Assembly: GCF_950100655.1 (NCBI RefSeq)
Contig: NZ_CATNLY010000023.1
Location: 620,001-684,000 of the forward strand
DNA length: 64,000 nucleotides
Source: Pleomorphomonas sp. T1.2MG-36
GTDB taxonomy: Bacteria > Pseudomonadota > Alphaproteobacteria > Rhizobiales > Pleomorphomonadaceae
Direction: 5' to 3'
In this document: one piece after another, positions 1-8,799 of the stretch
How positions within the stretch are numbered: position 1 is the first letter of the stretch
Layout: every line of letters starts with the position of its first letter
Notes under the pieces: generated by a model
Told to the model about the DNA's origin: nothing
The model's input: the letters and a program-made list of their open reading frames with translations, nothing else
The model's database searches: none
Position numbers and translations under genes: made by a program

Positions 1-82
1 GGCGCTCGGCGATACGGTCGGCCACGGCATGGGCCGCCGCCACGGTGGTGGGGAAATGATTGATCCGCATCTTGGGCTCCAT
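1..82 (-). CDS. Partial CDS, N-terminus of a probable sugar-phosphate deaminase/isomerase (NagB-like)
   Basis: Only the first 27 codons lie in the window; the gene runs off the left edge. The peptide begins MEPKMRINHFPTTVAAAHAV and continues with ADRIAER. A hydrophobic strand followed by an Ala-rich helix of this kind is typical of the start of glucosamine-6-phosphate deaminase/6-phosphogluconolactonase-superfamily proteins. A second possible start (MRINHF) lies at 70. It sits 97 bases downstream of the ROK regulator on the same strand, so the two may be co-transcribed, which fits an amino-sugar or sugar-phosphate role. The family call is an inference from a very short peptide and context. 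Confidence 0.45.
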   Translation of the reverse strand, partial: MEPKMRINHFPTTVAAAHAVADRIAER

Positions 83-179
83 CGACCGGTCATGCACGAG
101 CGACCGCCAATCTCATGTGGAGATGATGGCGATGGATAATTAGTTCGTCAAGATGCCGAACATAAAATTTCGATGACAC

Positions 180-1388
180 TCAGCCGTGAGCAGCGGCCGG
201 CAGTCGCAGCGGCATGGGCAAGTCCGCCGGGCTGAACAGCAAGTTGTGCGCCTGATTGAGCGCGATGGCGACGGCCCCGGTCAGGGCGGCGCGGGCACCG
301 AGAGCCGATACCTCGACGACGATCGGTCGGCGGCTGACGCGCGGCAGTTCGGCGCTTATCCAGTCCACCACGCCCGGCAGGCATCCGACGATGCCGCCCA
401 CCACGATCTTCCTCGGCTCAAGCAGTGCATGGACGGCAACCATTGCCAGAGCGACGGTGTGGGCAAGGTCGCGAGCGGCCGCGACGGCGGCGTCATCCTG
501 GCCCTTCAGGGCGGCCGCGACGATATCGGACGTGCTCTGCGTCTTCGCGCCGCCAAGCGCCCGGTAGCGTTCGCGGATGCCACGACCACCAATGGTGCTT
601 TCAAGGGCGCCACGCTCCAGACTGTCGGCGGCAGCCGGGTCACCACCAATCGGTAGGAAGCCGATTTCGCCGGCGGCGCCGCTGGCGCCCCGGATCAGTC
701 GCCCGCCCGTGAGCGCGCCAAGACCGATACCCGTGCCCAACGAAACGAAGGCCACCTCTTCGACCCCGACGGCACACCCCATCCAGGATTCCCCGATCAC
801 CGCCGCGTTGATGTCGTTCTCGATCACCACCGCGCAACCAAGCTCGGCCGCCAGCAGCGTGCGGACATCGACGTCGCCCAATCCTTCAAGGTTGGGCGAC
901 AGCGACAGACGTCCGCTGACCGGCTCGACAACGCCGGGCATGGCCACCGCCGCCACCAGAACCTTCTGCCTGTCCACGCCGGCCTTGGCGACCAGTTCGC
1001 CGCAGAGACGTCCCAGAGCGGAAACCAGCGCGGTGCCCGTGAGGTCGTCCGACGGCGCTTCCTCCGACGCCAGGATATCGCCGACGATGTTGGAGAGCGA
1101 CAAGCGCAGCGACGTGACGCCGAGTTCGGCGCCGATCACGTAGCCGGCCGAAGGATCGACTTCATAGATGACGGCAGCGCGGCCGACCTTGCCCGAAGTC
1201 ACGCCCTTGATGCGCACGAAGCCGCCGCTTTCCAGCACGCGGATGACTTCCGACATGGTCTGCTTGGATAGACCGGTGATCTTGGCAAGGGCGGCTCGCG
1301 AGGTCGCGCCCGAGTTGAGGAGCACGTCCATGACGGCGCGCACCGAGATCTGGCGCAGCACCGGCGTTGCGGTATCGTCTGGGATCAT
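180..1388 (-). CDS. ROK family transcriptional regulator
   Basis: This 402-residue protein has an N-terminal winged helix-turn-helix (about residues 10-65, including ATSRAALAKITGLSKQTMSE) followed by a ROK sugar-kinase-like domain. The glycine-rich segments VSLGTGIGLGALTGGRLIRG and GAAGEIGFLPIGG mark the ROK fold. Members of this group are usually repressors that release DNA on binding a sugar or sugar phosphate. The Cys-rich zinc motif of many ROK proteins (C-x-C-G-x-x-G-C) is not seen after the GEIG segment, where the sequence reads GGDPAAADSLERGALES. The ATG at 1388 has a GGAG about 12 bases upstream. Its neighbours (a NagB-like start downstream, AraC and PTS genes upstream) suggest control of a PTS or amino-sugar pathway. 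The effector cannot be read from sequence. Confidence 0.88.
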   Translation of the reverse strand: MIPDDTATPVLRQISVRAVMDVLLNSGATSRAALAKITGLSKQTMSEVIRVLESGGFVRIKGVTSGKVGRAAVIYEVDPSAGYVIGAELGVTSLRLSLSNIVGDILASEEAPSDDLTGTALVSALGRLCGELVAKAGVDRQKVLVAAVAMPGVVEPVSGRLSLSPNLEGLGDVDVRTLLAAELGCAVVIENDINAAVIGESWMGCAVGVEEVAFVSLGTGIGLGALTGGRLIRGASGAAGEIGFLPIGGDPAAADSLERGALESTIGGRGIRERYRALGGAKTQSTSDIVAAALKGQDDAAVAAARDLAHTVALAMVAVHALLEPRKIVVGGIVGCLPGVVDWISAELPRVSRRPIVVEVSALGARAALTGAVAIALNQAHNLLFSPADLPMPLRLPAAAHG

Positions 1389-1466
1389 CGGGCCGGAAGT
1401 CTCCGTGGGAGAGTAACGGGATCGATCCTTACACCCAAATGCGAAGCTTCACAGCCCTGCCAACAC

Positions 1467-2357
1467 TTACGCCTTGGAGGCGGCAGCCCCGGCCTGCACC
1501 GAGTTTCGGTATTCGGTGGGCGTGCGCCCGACCACCTTCTTGAACACCTTGTAGAAGTAGTTGAAGTCGTTGAAGCCGCATCGCTGGGCGATCTGCGACA
1601 GCGGCAGATCGTATTTCTCCAGCATGAACTTGGCCTTGCCGATTCTCACCTGCGTCAGGTAGTCGGAAAAGGTCATGGCGCCCTGCTCGCGGAAGACGCG
1701 GGAGAAGTAGTTGGGGCTGATGCGCAGATGGGCGGCCACCGTGTCGCGGGTGATCAGCCGGTCGAAGTTTTCCTCGATATAGAGACAGGCGGCACGGAAG
1801 AAGGCCGACGACTGCCGGTCCTCCTCGGGTACGGGATTGGCAATCAGGCGGCGGGCATACTCGAGGATCGACTGCGCCAACAGACGGGCATCCAGGCTGG
1901 TGCGCCCGACGTCGTCGCGATGGCTCGTCATGGCCTCCACGAGGTGCTGCAACGGCCCATTGCCGGGGATCAGGCAGCTTCGCTTTTCAACGGAGACGAA
2001 GCGCTGCTCGCCGGCGTTCCAGCGCACCAGACTGACGCCGAGATGGGTTGCGCCGAACAAAAGGCTCAGTACCTCGACGTCCTTGTTCCACAGCGGCTGG
2101 TTCCAGCAGTTGCCCGGCACCACCAGCGCGTCGCCGGGCCCGAGTTCGCTTTCCACGATCCGCGCGGCATGGTCGCAGAGCAGGTTGGTATAGGTTCCGG
2201 CGATCACGAACTCGAAGCGCGCAAACTGAACCTGCAGGGCCCCGAGGGGCGGGGCGGCAGCGTCGAGGCCAAAAACGATGCGCTGCGGCCAGCCCGCCTC
2301 CGCGGCAAGCGCGTCCCCACGGGCAAAATCGTCGAGCGTCACGTTGGCATTTAACAT
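1467..2357 (-). CDS. AraC family transcriptional regulator, probable activator of the mannitol PTS operon
   Basis: This 296-residue protein has an N-terminal cupin-like sensory half and a C-terminal AraC double helix-turn-helix (about residues 190-285). The C-terminus contains TRDTVAAHLRISPNYFSRVF and the classic second-helix signature IAQRCGFNDFNYFYKVFKK, then GRTPTEYR. The start at 2357 follows AAGGAG. The gene is the last of a same-strand series mtlA-mtlD-EI fusion-AraC, with only 52 bases between it and the PTS fusion gene. It is therefore probably in the mtl operon and regulates it. That role comes from position; the domain content shows only a ligand-responsive AraC protein. Confidence 0.9.
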   Translation of the reverse strand: MLNANVTLDDFARGDALAAEAGWPQRIVFGLDAAAPPLGALQVQFARFEFVIAGTYTNLLCDHAARIVESELGPGDALVVPGNCWNQPLWNKDVEVLSLLFGATHLGVSLVRWNAGEQRFVSVEKRSCLIPGNGPLQHLVEAMTSHRDDVGRTSLDARLLAQSILEYARRLIANPVPEEDRQSSAFFRAACLYIEENFDRLITRDTVAAHLRISPNYFSRVFREQGAMTFSDYLTQVRIGKAKFMLEKYDLPLSQIAQRCGFNDFNYFYKVFKKVVGRTPTEYRNSVQAGAAASKA

Positions 2358-2409
2358 CGCGCGTCTCCTTCTTGCTTCGAGGGGGCAAGAGAGCGGTCGC
2401 AGAAAGGCG

Positions 2410-4959
2410 TCAGAGCCCCGGCCAGCGCCGCGCCACCATCGCCCGCACCTCGGCCGCGGAATCGAGAGACAAGGCTTCCTCCGCCACGGCCCGGCAGGTG
2501 TCCTTGTCGAGCGTGCGGATGAAGGCCTTGAGGTCGGGAATGCCGGAACGGGTGGCCGACAGGCTGGTCACGCCGAGCCCGATCAGGATGGGCGCGGCCG
2601 GCAGTTCCGAGGCGAGGCCGCCGCAAACACCCACGGGGCAGGCGTGGCGGGCACCGGCCGCCGCCGCGTCGGCGATGGTCTTGAGCACCGCCGGATGCAG
2701 CGAGTCGATCTCAGGGGCGAGTTCGGTGTTGCCGCGATCCATGGCCAGAACATATTGGGTGAGATCGTTGGTGCCGATGGAGAAGAAATCGGCCTCCTGT
2801 GCCAGCTTGTCGGCCATGGCGACGGCGGCGGGCACCTCGATCATGATGCCGAGAGGCACGTCGGCGGTCACGCCGAGCGCGGCCTTCTCTTCCTCGAAGA
2901 TCGCCTTGACCCAGCGGAGCTCTCCGATGTCGGCGATCATCGGCATCATGATCCGGACGACCGACACCGGCGTGACCTTGAGGATGGCGCGGAATTGCTG
3001 GCGCAGAAGGTCGGGCCGGCGCCGGGAGACGCGGATGCCACGCACGCCGAGGATCGGGTTCTCCTCGACCGCCTGCTTGAGATAGGGCAGTGGCTTGTCG
3101 CCGCCGATATCCAGCGTGCGGATGGTCAGCGGCTTGCCGCGCAGCGCATCGGCGATGGCCTGGTACTCGGCCTGCTGCTCGGCTTCGGTGGGGGCCGTCG
3201 GCCGATCGAGAAACAGGAACTCGGTTCTGAGCAGCCCGGAGCCTTCGGCGCCGAATGCGAGACCGCGCGCCGCGTCGGCCACCGAGCCGACGTTGGCATA
3301 GACGGGCAGACGCGTGCCGTCGGCCATCACGCAATCGACCGGCGCCGCCTCGCGGTTGGCGGCGCGACGCACTTCGCGCTCGGCAGCCGCCTTTCGGGTA
3401 GCTTCGATGGTCGCCTCGGTCGGGTTCACCTGGATCTCGCCGCGCTCGGCATCGACGATGAGAGGCGTGCCTTCGACGATGCGATGGGCATCGGAGCCGA
3501 CGGCAGCCAACATCGGCACGCCGCTCGCCGCCGAGAGAATGGCGACGTGCGAGGTTCGGCCACCCTTGGCGACCACGAAGGCCGCCGGCAGGCGATCGCC
3601 GAACGCCATGAACTGCGACGGCAGCAGATCGTCGGCGATGGCGACGGCATCCTCGGGAAGCGCCAAGTTCTCTGGCGAACCGCCGGCCAGCACGGTCAGC
3701 ACCTGCTGTTCGAGATCGACAAGGTCAGCGGCGCGTTCGGCAAGGCGGGCGTTGTCGAGCCCGCGCAGCAAGGCTGCCTGGGCCGAGATGGTATCGGAGA
3801 AGGCCCAGCCGGCGCTCTTGCCGCGCGCGATCCGGTCGCGAGCGCCCTCGAGCAGCTCGGTATCTTCAAGAAGCGCGGCATGGGCTGCCATGATTTCGCG
3901 CTGCTGCTGCGTGCGGCCGGCCGTCGCCTGCTCGGTCAGGTGCCGATGGACGCGAGCGAGGGCAGCGTCGAGGGCCTCGCTTTCGGCCACCATGTCGCCA
4001 CCCGCCTCCGGCGGGCGGGCCACCTTTTCCTTGAGATGAACGGCGCGGCCGATGGCAAGACCGGGCGCCGCGACCACGCCGGCGAGCTGCGGCCGGTCTT
4101 CCGGACCGAAAGGCGTAAGATCAACGGGCTCCTCTTCCTGGACGGGATAGGCCTCGGCAACGCCCGGCAACGTATCCTGTCCGGCGTCGGCATAAGAAAC
4201 CACCGGATCGCCCAGCCCCGACGCTATCGCCTCGATGACACCATCGACGGCTGCCGCCGCGTCGGCGCCCTCCGCCGAGACGGCCAGACGACTGCCCCAG
4301 CGGCTGCCGAGCGTGAGCAGCGACACCGGGCTCTTGGCATTGGCCTTTCGTTCGCCGAGAACGATCTCGATCGCACTTGCGTACTCCTTGGCCTTGGCCG
4401 CAAGAAGCGCCGCCGGCCGGGCGTGCAGGCCCTCGCTCATTTCCAGCACGACGTCGCGCTCCACCCGCGCGACGGGCGGGGGAGCTTCCGCGCCGATCGG
4501 CATGACCGTCATGACCTCGTCTTGGAGGTTGACCGAACCGGCCGATTTGCGCGCCGTCACGTGGAAGGCGTCCTCATTGGTCACGAGGACGGGGGTCGTC
4601 ACAATGCCGCAGCTCTCCGCGAGGGCCGCGAGATCGAAGCGGATGAGGAGATCGCCAGCTGCGACGCGGTCGCCTTCCGCCACCATGGCCACGAGCCCGG
4701 CGCCGCGCAGCGCCACGGCCTCAAGGCCGACGTGTACCAGGAACTCCGCGCCGTCGTCGGTCATCACCTTCACCGCATGACCGCGACGATGCACGGAGGT
4801 CACCGTACCGGCGACCGGCGCATGCACTTCGCCGACCTCCGGCTCGATGGCGAGACCATCGCCCATCATGCCGAGCGCGAACATCGGATCGGGAACGTCG
4901 CCGAGCGGCACGATCCGGCCCTTGAGCGGAGCCCGGACGGAGATGATGGAGGTGGTCAT
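2410..4959 (-). CDS. PTS tri-domain phosphotransferase: EIIA(Glc-type)-HPr-enzyme I fusion
   Basis: This 849-residue cytoplasmic protein carries three PTS modules in order. Residues 1-150 are a glucose-type EIIA, with the phosphorylated His76 in FLVHVGLE and the second active-site His61. Residues 165-255 are HPr, with His179 in EGLHARPAALL and the Ser region SPVSLLTLG. Residues 285-849 are enzyme I, with the phosphohistidine His471 in GGRTSHVAILSAASGVPML followed by the PEP-binding barrel (LRTEFLFLDRP, MIMPMIAD). It takes phosphate from PEP and passes it to sugar-specific EII proteins. The ATG at 4959 is preferred because GGGAG precedes it; a TTG at 4974 would add five residues. It lies downstream of mtlA and mtlD and so supplies the general PTS proteins to MtlA. 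The EIIA domain duplicates the one MtlA already has and may serve another EIIBC outside the window. The layout resembles NagF-type fusions. Confidence 0.93.
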   Translation of the reverse strand: MTTSIISVRAPLKGRIVPLGDVPDPMFALGMMGDGLAIEPEVGEVHAPVAGTVTSVHRRGHAVKVMTDDGAEFLVHVGLEAVALRGAGLVAMVAEGDRVAAGDLLIRFDLAALAESCGIVTTPVLVTNEDAFHVTARKSAGSVNLQDEVMTVMPIGAEAPPPVARVERDVVLEMSEGLHARPAALLAAKAKEYASAIEIVLGERKANAKSPVSLLTLGSRWGSRLAVSAEGADAAAAVDGVIEAIASGLGDPVVSYADAGQDTLPGVAEAYPVQEEEPVDLTPFGPEDRPQLAGVVAAPGLAIGRAVHLKEKVARPPEAGGDMVAESEALDAALARVHRHLTEQATAGRTQQQREIMAAHAALLEDTELLEGARDRIARGKSAGWAFSDTISAQAALLRGLDNARLAERAADLVDLEQQVLTVLAGGSPENLALPEDAVAIADDLLPSQFMAFGDRLPAAFVVAKGGRTSHVAILSAASGVPMLAAVGSDAHRIVEGTPLIVDAERGEIQVNPTEATIEATRKAAAEREVRRAANREAAPVDCVMADGTRLPVYANVGSVADAARGLAFGAEGSGLLRTEFLFLDRPTAPTEAEQQAEYQAIADALRGKPLTIRTLDIGGDKPLPYLKQAVEENPILGVRGIRVSRRRPDLLRQQFRAILKVTPVSVVRIMMPMIADIGELRWVKAIFEEEKAALGVTADVPLGIMIEVPAAVAMADKLAQEADFFSIGTNDLTQYVLAMDRGNTELAPEIDSLHPAVLKTIADAAAAGARHACPVGVCGGLASELPAAPILIGLGVTSLSATRSGIPDLKAFIRTLDKDTCRAVAEEALSLDSAAEVRAMVARRWPGL

Positions 4960-5075
4960 GCGCTTGTCTCCCAATACCTTGTGTCGAGGCGAGCCTCCCG
5001 CCGCCGCCAGTATCCGGCGACGACCGGGGTGCGAGGAGGACCGGACGCTTGCCGTCCCGTCATGCCTCGTGGGAC

Positions 5076-6218
5076 TTAAATCTGGGCTGCGGCGGCTATC
5101 TCGGCAAGAACCTCGGCGGGAAGCGCGTTGCCGGAGAAACGATCGACGGCCGCCGCGACACCGACTTCGGCAATGGCCGCCTGCATCTCGACCGCCTGGG
5201 GATCGCCGTCGTTGCGGTAATGCAGGGCGGCAGCGATGCCCTTGACGAGGTTTGCATGCGGCAGGCCGTACTCCAGCGTGCCGAGTAAAGGACGGATCAA
5301 TCGGTCGCCCTTGCCCAGCTTGCGCAGGGGCTCGCGGCCGACACGCGCCACATCGTCACGGATGAAGGGATTGGCGAAGCGGCCGAGGATCTTCTCGATG
5401 TAGGTGGCGTGCTTGGCCGGGTCGAAGCCGTAGCGACGGATCAGCACGGCGCCGCTCTCTTCCATGGCAGCCTTGACGACGGCATGAATGCTCGCGTTTT
5501 CGATGGCGTCGCGGATGGTCGGCATGCCCTGTTCAAAGCCGAGATAGGCCGTGATGGCGTGGCCCGTGTTGAGCGTGAACAGCTTGCGCTCGACGAAGGC
5601 CATCAGATTGTCGGTCAGTTCCATGCCCGGAATGTCGTGGGCCCAGCCCTTGAGCTGACCGCGATCGACGATCCACTCGGAAAACTCCTCGACGGTGACC
5701 GCGAGCGGCTCGCCTTCGACGGGTGGAGCGGGCGGCACGATGCGGTCGACGGCGCTGTCGGCAAAGCCGACCTCGATCTCGACGACGGCGGCAATGGCTG
5801 CCGGCAGATGTCCGAACACGGCATCCTTCAGCTGGGTGGTGCCGCGAATGGTGTTTTCGCAGGCAATGATGTTGAGCGGCGCATGCTTGCCGGAGGCGAC
5901 GCGCGCTTCGAGACCACGGGCGATGGTCGGGGCGATCTTCGGCAGCACGGCCGGTCCGACGGCGGTGGTAATGAGGTCGGCAGAGGCCATGAGAGCCACG
6001 ATCTCGTCACCTATCGACGAGACGGCGGTAACATTGGTCACCTCCTCGCGACGGCTGCCGGATCCCACGATGTCGACGGGGTAGCGTCCGTCCCTGGCGA
6101 TCTGTCCGACCAGGGTTTCGTTGACATCGGCGAAGGTGACGGTCCAGCCGGCGTCGGCGAGGATCTTGCCGATGAAACCGCGGCCAATATTGCCCGCGCC
6201 AAAGTGAATGGCTCGCAT
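5076..6218 (-). CDS. mtlD: Mannitol-1-phosphate 5-dehydrogenase
   Basis: MtlD oxidises mannitol-1-phosphate to fructose-6-phosphate with NAD. The 380-residue protein starts with [17 protein letters not shown], the dinucleotide-binding GxGxxGxG turn. It contains [16 protein letters not shown] and a central [13 protein letters not shown], typical of the polyol dehydrogenase family, and its length matches E. coli MtlD. The start at 6218 is chosen because GGAG lies 8 bases upstream and because the family starts directly with the Rossmann strand; the TTG at 6230 would add only METT. It follows mtlA by 68 bases and precedes the EI fusion, forming a mannitol operon. It produces the substrate that GlmS, encoded just upstream, also uses. 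Confidence 0.95.
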   Translation of the reverse strand: MRAIHFGAGNIGRGFIGKILADAGWTVTFADVNETLVGQIARDGRYPVDIVGSGSRREEVTNVTAVSSIGDEIVALMASADLITTAVGPAVLPKIAPTIARGLEARVASGKHAPLNIIACENTIRGTTQLKDAVFGHLPAAIAAVVEIEVGFADSAVDRIVPPAPPVEGEPLAVTVEEFSEWIVDRGQLKGWAHDIPGMELTDNLMAFVERKLFTLNTGHAITAYLGFEQGMPTIRDAIENASIHAVVKAAMEESGAVLIRRYGFDPAKHATYIEKILGRFANPFIRDDVARVGREPLRKLGKGDRLIRPLLGTLEYGLPHANLVKGIAAALHYRNDGDPQAVEMQAAIAEVGVAAAVDRFSGNALPAEVLAEIAAAAQI

Positions 6219-6286
6219 GGTCGTCTCCAAAAGATGTCGGGGGAGGAGGCCGCCTGTCGACGGCCTCCGGTTCTCAGAAGCCGAGG

Positions 6287-8209
6287 TCAGCCGAGATCGA
6301 GGATGCGCAGCACGTCGGCGGGGTTTTTCGTCGTCGCAAGGTGGGCGACCACCTTGGGATTTTCGAGAACCCTGGCGAGGGCAGACATGACATCCATGTG
6401 TTCGTTGCCCTTGGCCGCGAGGCCAACGACGAGACGAGCCACGTTCTCGGAGTCGGGACCGAAGAACACGCCGTCGGGGTACTGGCAGACGACGATGCCG
6501 GTCTTCAGGACCTCGTTCTTCGCTTCGTTGGTGCCGTGCGGCATGGCCAGCGACTGCCCGAGATAGGTCGACACGATGGTCTCACGCTTGAGCATGGCCT
6601 CGATGTAGCTCGGGGTAATCGCGCCCATCTCCAAAAGCTTGGAGCCGGCGAAGCGAATGGCTTCCTCTTTGGTGGACGCGGTGAGGCCGAGGAAGATGTT
6701 TTCCTCACCGAGATTAAAAGATGCGCCACCCTCGGGCTTGCCGGCGGCCGGAGCCGCGGCGGAACCCGCCTTCGCCTTGATTTCGGCGACGATGCGGTCA
6801 TAGGCCGCGCCATCGAGGAAATTGGTGATGGAGATGTGGGTGGCCTGGGGAGCAGCCCGACGGGCACGCTCGGTCAGGTCCTTGTGGGTGATGACCACAT
6901 CCACATCGGCCGGAAGCGCGTTGATGGCGACATTGCTCGACCGAATGGCGCCGAGGCCGGCCTGATCCAGCTTCTTGCGAAGCATGGATGCACCCATGGC
7001 GGACGAGCCCATGCCGGCGTCGCAAGCGACGATGACCGAGCGGACCGGACCGGAGATGGCGGCCGACGAAGCGGCAACCGGGGCGGCCATGCCCTTGGAT
7101 TCAGCCTTCAGAGCCTTCATGCGAGCGGTAGCCGCATCGAGGTCCTCGACGGCTTCCTCGGTCTTGTCGGTCTTCAGCAGAACCGAAGCGACCAGGAAGG
7201 TCACGAGGGCACCCAGCGTCACGGCGGAGATGACGCCCACGAAACCATCGGCCGGGGTCATGCCGAGCACGGCGAAGATCGAACCCGGCGACGAGGGGGC
7301 GCGCAGACCACCACCGAGCAGCATGTTGCAGGCAACGCCAGTGGCACCGCCGGCGATCATGGCGATGATCAGGCGCGGCTTCATCAGCACGTAGGGGAAG
7401 TAGATCTCATGAATGCCGCCGAAGAAGTGGATGATGGCGGCGCCCGGAGCCGACTGCTTGGCATTGCCACGGCCGAAAGCCATGTACGCAAGCAGCAGGC
7501 CAAGACCCGGACCAGGGTTGGCTTCGATCAGGAAGATCAGCGACTTGCCCTGTTCCGCAGCCTGCTGGATGCCGAGCGGGGTGAAGACGCCGTGGTTGAT
7601 GGCGTTGTTGAGGAACAGCACCTTGGCCGGCTCGACCAGGATCGAGGCCAGCGGAATGAGACCGGTGCTGATCAGGGCGTTGACGCCCGCGCCGAGAGCC
7701 GCAGACAGATGCTCGACGATCGGGCCGACGATCGCGAAAGCGATCATGGCGAGGATCATGCCGAGGATGCCGGCCGAGAAGTTGTTGACCAGCATTTCGA
7801 AGCCGGGGCGGATCTTGCCGTCGATCAGCTTGTCGAACTGCTTGATCGACCAACCGCCGAACGGACCCACCAGCATGGCGCCGAGGAACATCGGAATGTC
7901 GGTACCGACGATGACGCCAGCGGTGACGATGGCACCGACGACGGCGCCGCGCTCACCGTAGACCAGCTTGCCGCCGGTGTAGCCCAGAAGGAGCGGCAGC
8001 AAGTAGGTGATCATCGGACCGACGAGCTTGGCGAAAAACTCGTTGGGCAACCAGCCGGTCGGGATGAAGAGAGTTGTAATGATACCCCAGGCGATGAAAG
8101 CGCCGATGTTGGGCATCACCATGCTGCTCAGGAAGCGGCCCACCTGCTGGACGCGCACCTTGAGGTTGGACGACGCTCCGTCGCCCCCTGCGGTTCCGGT
8201 ATATGCCAT
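6287..8209 (-). CDS. mtlA: Mannitol-specific PTS enzyme IICBA
   Basis: MtlA imports and phosphorylates mannitol. The 640-residue inner-membrane protein has an EIIC domain at residues 18-345 with many hydrophobic segments and the motif [13 protein letters not shown] at about 264-276. Next comes EIIB (about 385-475) with phosphocysteine C396 in [14 protein letters not shown] linker rich in Ala and Pro leads to EIIA (about 498-640) with phosphohistidine H558 in [10 protein letters not shown]. The three-domain CBA order and the length match E. coli MtlA. The ATG at 8209 follows GGAGGAG with 10-base spacing. It is first in the series mtlA-mtlD-EI fusion-AraC. The 590-base region upstream, with two inverted repeats, probably holds the operon promoter. 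Confidence 0.95.
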   Translation of the reverse strand: MAYTGTAGGDGASSNLKVRVQQVGRFLSSMVMPNIGAFIAWGIITTLFIPTGWLPNEFFAKLVGPMITYLLPLLLGYTGGKLVYGERGAVVGAIVTAGVIVGTDIPMFLGAMLVGPFGGWSIKQFDKLIDGKIRPGFEMLVNNFSAGILGMILAMIAFAIVGPIVEHLSAALGAGVNALISTGLIPLASILVEPAKVLFLNNAINHGVFTPLGIQQAAEQGKSLIFLIEANPGPGLGLLLAYMAFGRGNAKQSAPGAAIIHFFGGIHEIYFPYVLMKPRLIIAMIAGGATGVACNMLLGGGLRAPSSPGSIFAVLGMTPADGFVGVISAVTLGALVTFLVASVLLKTDKTEEAVEDLDAATARMKALKAESKGMAAPVAASSAAISGPVRSVIVACDAGMGSSAMGASMLRKKLDQAGLGAIRSSNVAINALPADVDVVITHKDLTERARRAAPQATHISITNFLDGAAYDRIVAEIKAKAGSAAAPAAGKPEGGASFNLGEENIFLGLTASTKEEAIRFAGSKLLEMGAITPSYIEAMLKRETIVSTYLGQSLAMPHGTNEAKNEVLKTGIVVCQYPDGVFFGPDSENVARLVVGLAAKGNEHMDVMSALARVLENPKVVAHLATTKNPADVLRILDLG

Positions 8210-8484
8210 GTCTTGGAAACTCCTCCACGAAGTCCTGTCACGCCCCAGAGGGGAACCGACAGGCCTAGGGACAAGCGATCCCGCCGCCGCAACTGAGTTG
8301 CGTCGAAGAAATACCGGCTCCCGGGACGAGCCAGTCAGGTCGTTTGTCTCGCAGGCCTCTCCGCCCCTCCACCCCAGCCCCGTATTCCACGGTCCAGGAG
8401 ATACGAAAACACCGCCCCGAGCGCCTATCGACGCTCGGACTCCATCTCACTTGAATAGTTGTTCTTGCGGGTCCTCGTTCGATT

Positions 8485-8505
8485 GTGATGAAAACATGAC
8501 ATCAC
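8485..8505. promoter_or_regulatory. Inverted repeat GTGATG-N9-CATCAC, candidate operator upstream of mtlA
   Basis: Perfect 6-base arms (GTGATG at 8485-8490 and CATCAC at 8500-8505) lie in the AT-rich part of the mtlA upstream region. The spacing of about 1.5 helical turns suits a dimeric regulator. The AraC protein of the operon or the nearby ROK regulator are the obvious candidates, which is inference. Confidence 0.35.
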
Positions 8506-8605
8506 TATTAGTTAAAGTGGAAAGATATAAACACGACTGTAAAAATGTATCCCTCGTTGACGCGTCATTTCAGCGCCTCTCGCCCAGCGGAGCGAAAAAC
8601 CAATG

Positions 8606-8619
8606 AAATCCATGGATTT
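8606..8619. promoter_or_regulatory. Perfect 14-bp palindrome AAATCCATGGATTT, candidate operator
   Basis: The 14 bases are exactly self-complementary and lie about 400 bases upstream of mtlA in non-coding DNA. There is no loop, so this is a DNA-binding type palindrome and not an RNA hairpin. No regulator is assigned. Confidence 0.35.
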
Positions 8620-8728
8620 GGGGTGATATCCACGACTTGAAAATTGTATGATTGAGGTTTAGCCAGAACCATACTTAAGTCGACATGCGGAGCACTCCGA
8701 CTCCCTTACGTATACTTTTTGCGCATGG

Positions 8729-8764
8729 AAAAACGGCGCGCCGGCCTCGAAGGACCGACGCGCC
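8729..8764 (-). terminator. Rho-independent terminator of glmS
   Basis: Read on the minus strand, GGCGCGTCGGTC pairs with GGCCGGCGCGCC (12 pairs, two of them G-T) around a 6-base loop CTTCGA and is followed by GTTTTTC. It lies 36 bases beyond the glmS stop codon. Confidence 0.8.
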
Positions 8765-8799
8765 GCTATTGTTCGAGCCGGAATCAATCGGCTGGTCGT

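Larger units (their letters stand above)
8210..8799. other. Intergenic region upstream of mtlA (mtl promoter region) with the glmS terminator
   Basis: The 590 bases between the mtlA start and the glmS stop hold no convincing gene. Positions about 8440-8720 are clearly more AT-rich than the coding DNA around them, as expected for a promoter. The two inverted repeats and the terminator inside it are listed separately. The stretch 8210-8440 resembles coding DNA in composition, but I find no supported reading frame there. Confidence 0.6.

Noticed and set aside
2278..5079. 933-codon open frame on the plus strand
   Set aside because: It runs antisense to the PTS tri-fusion gene, whose three domains and active sites are clear. 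Its composition (Arg, Gly, His rich) is typical of shadow frames in GC-rich DNA.
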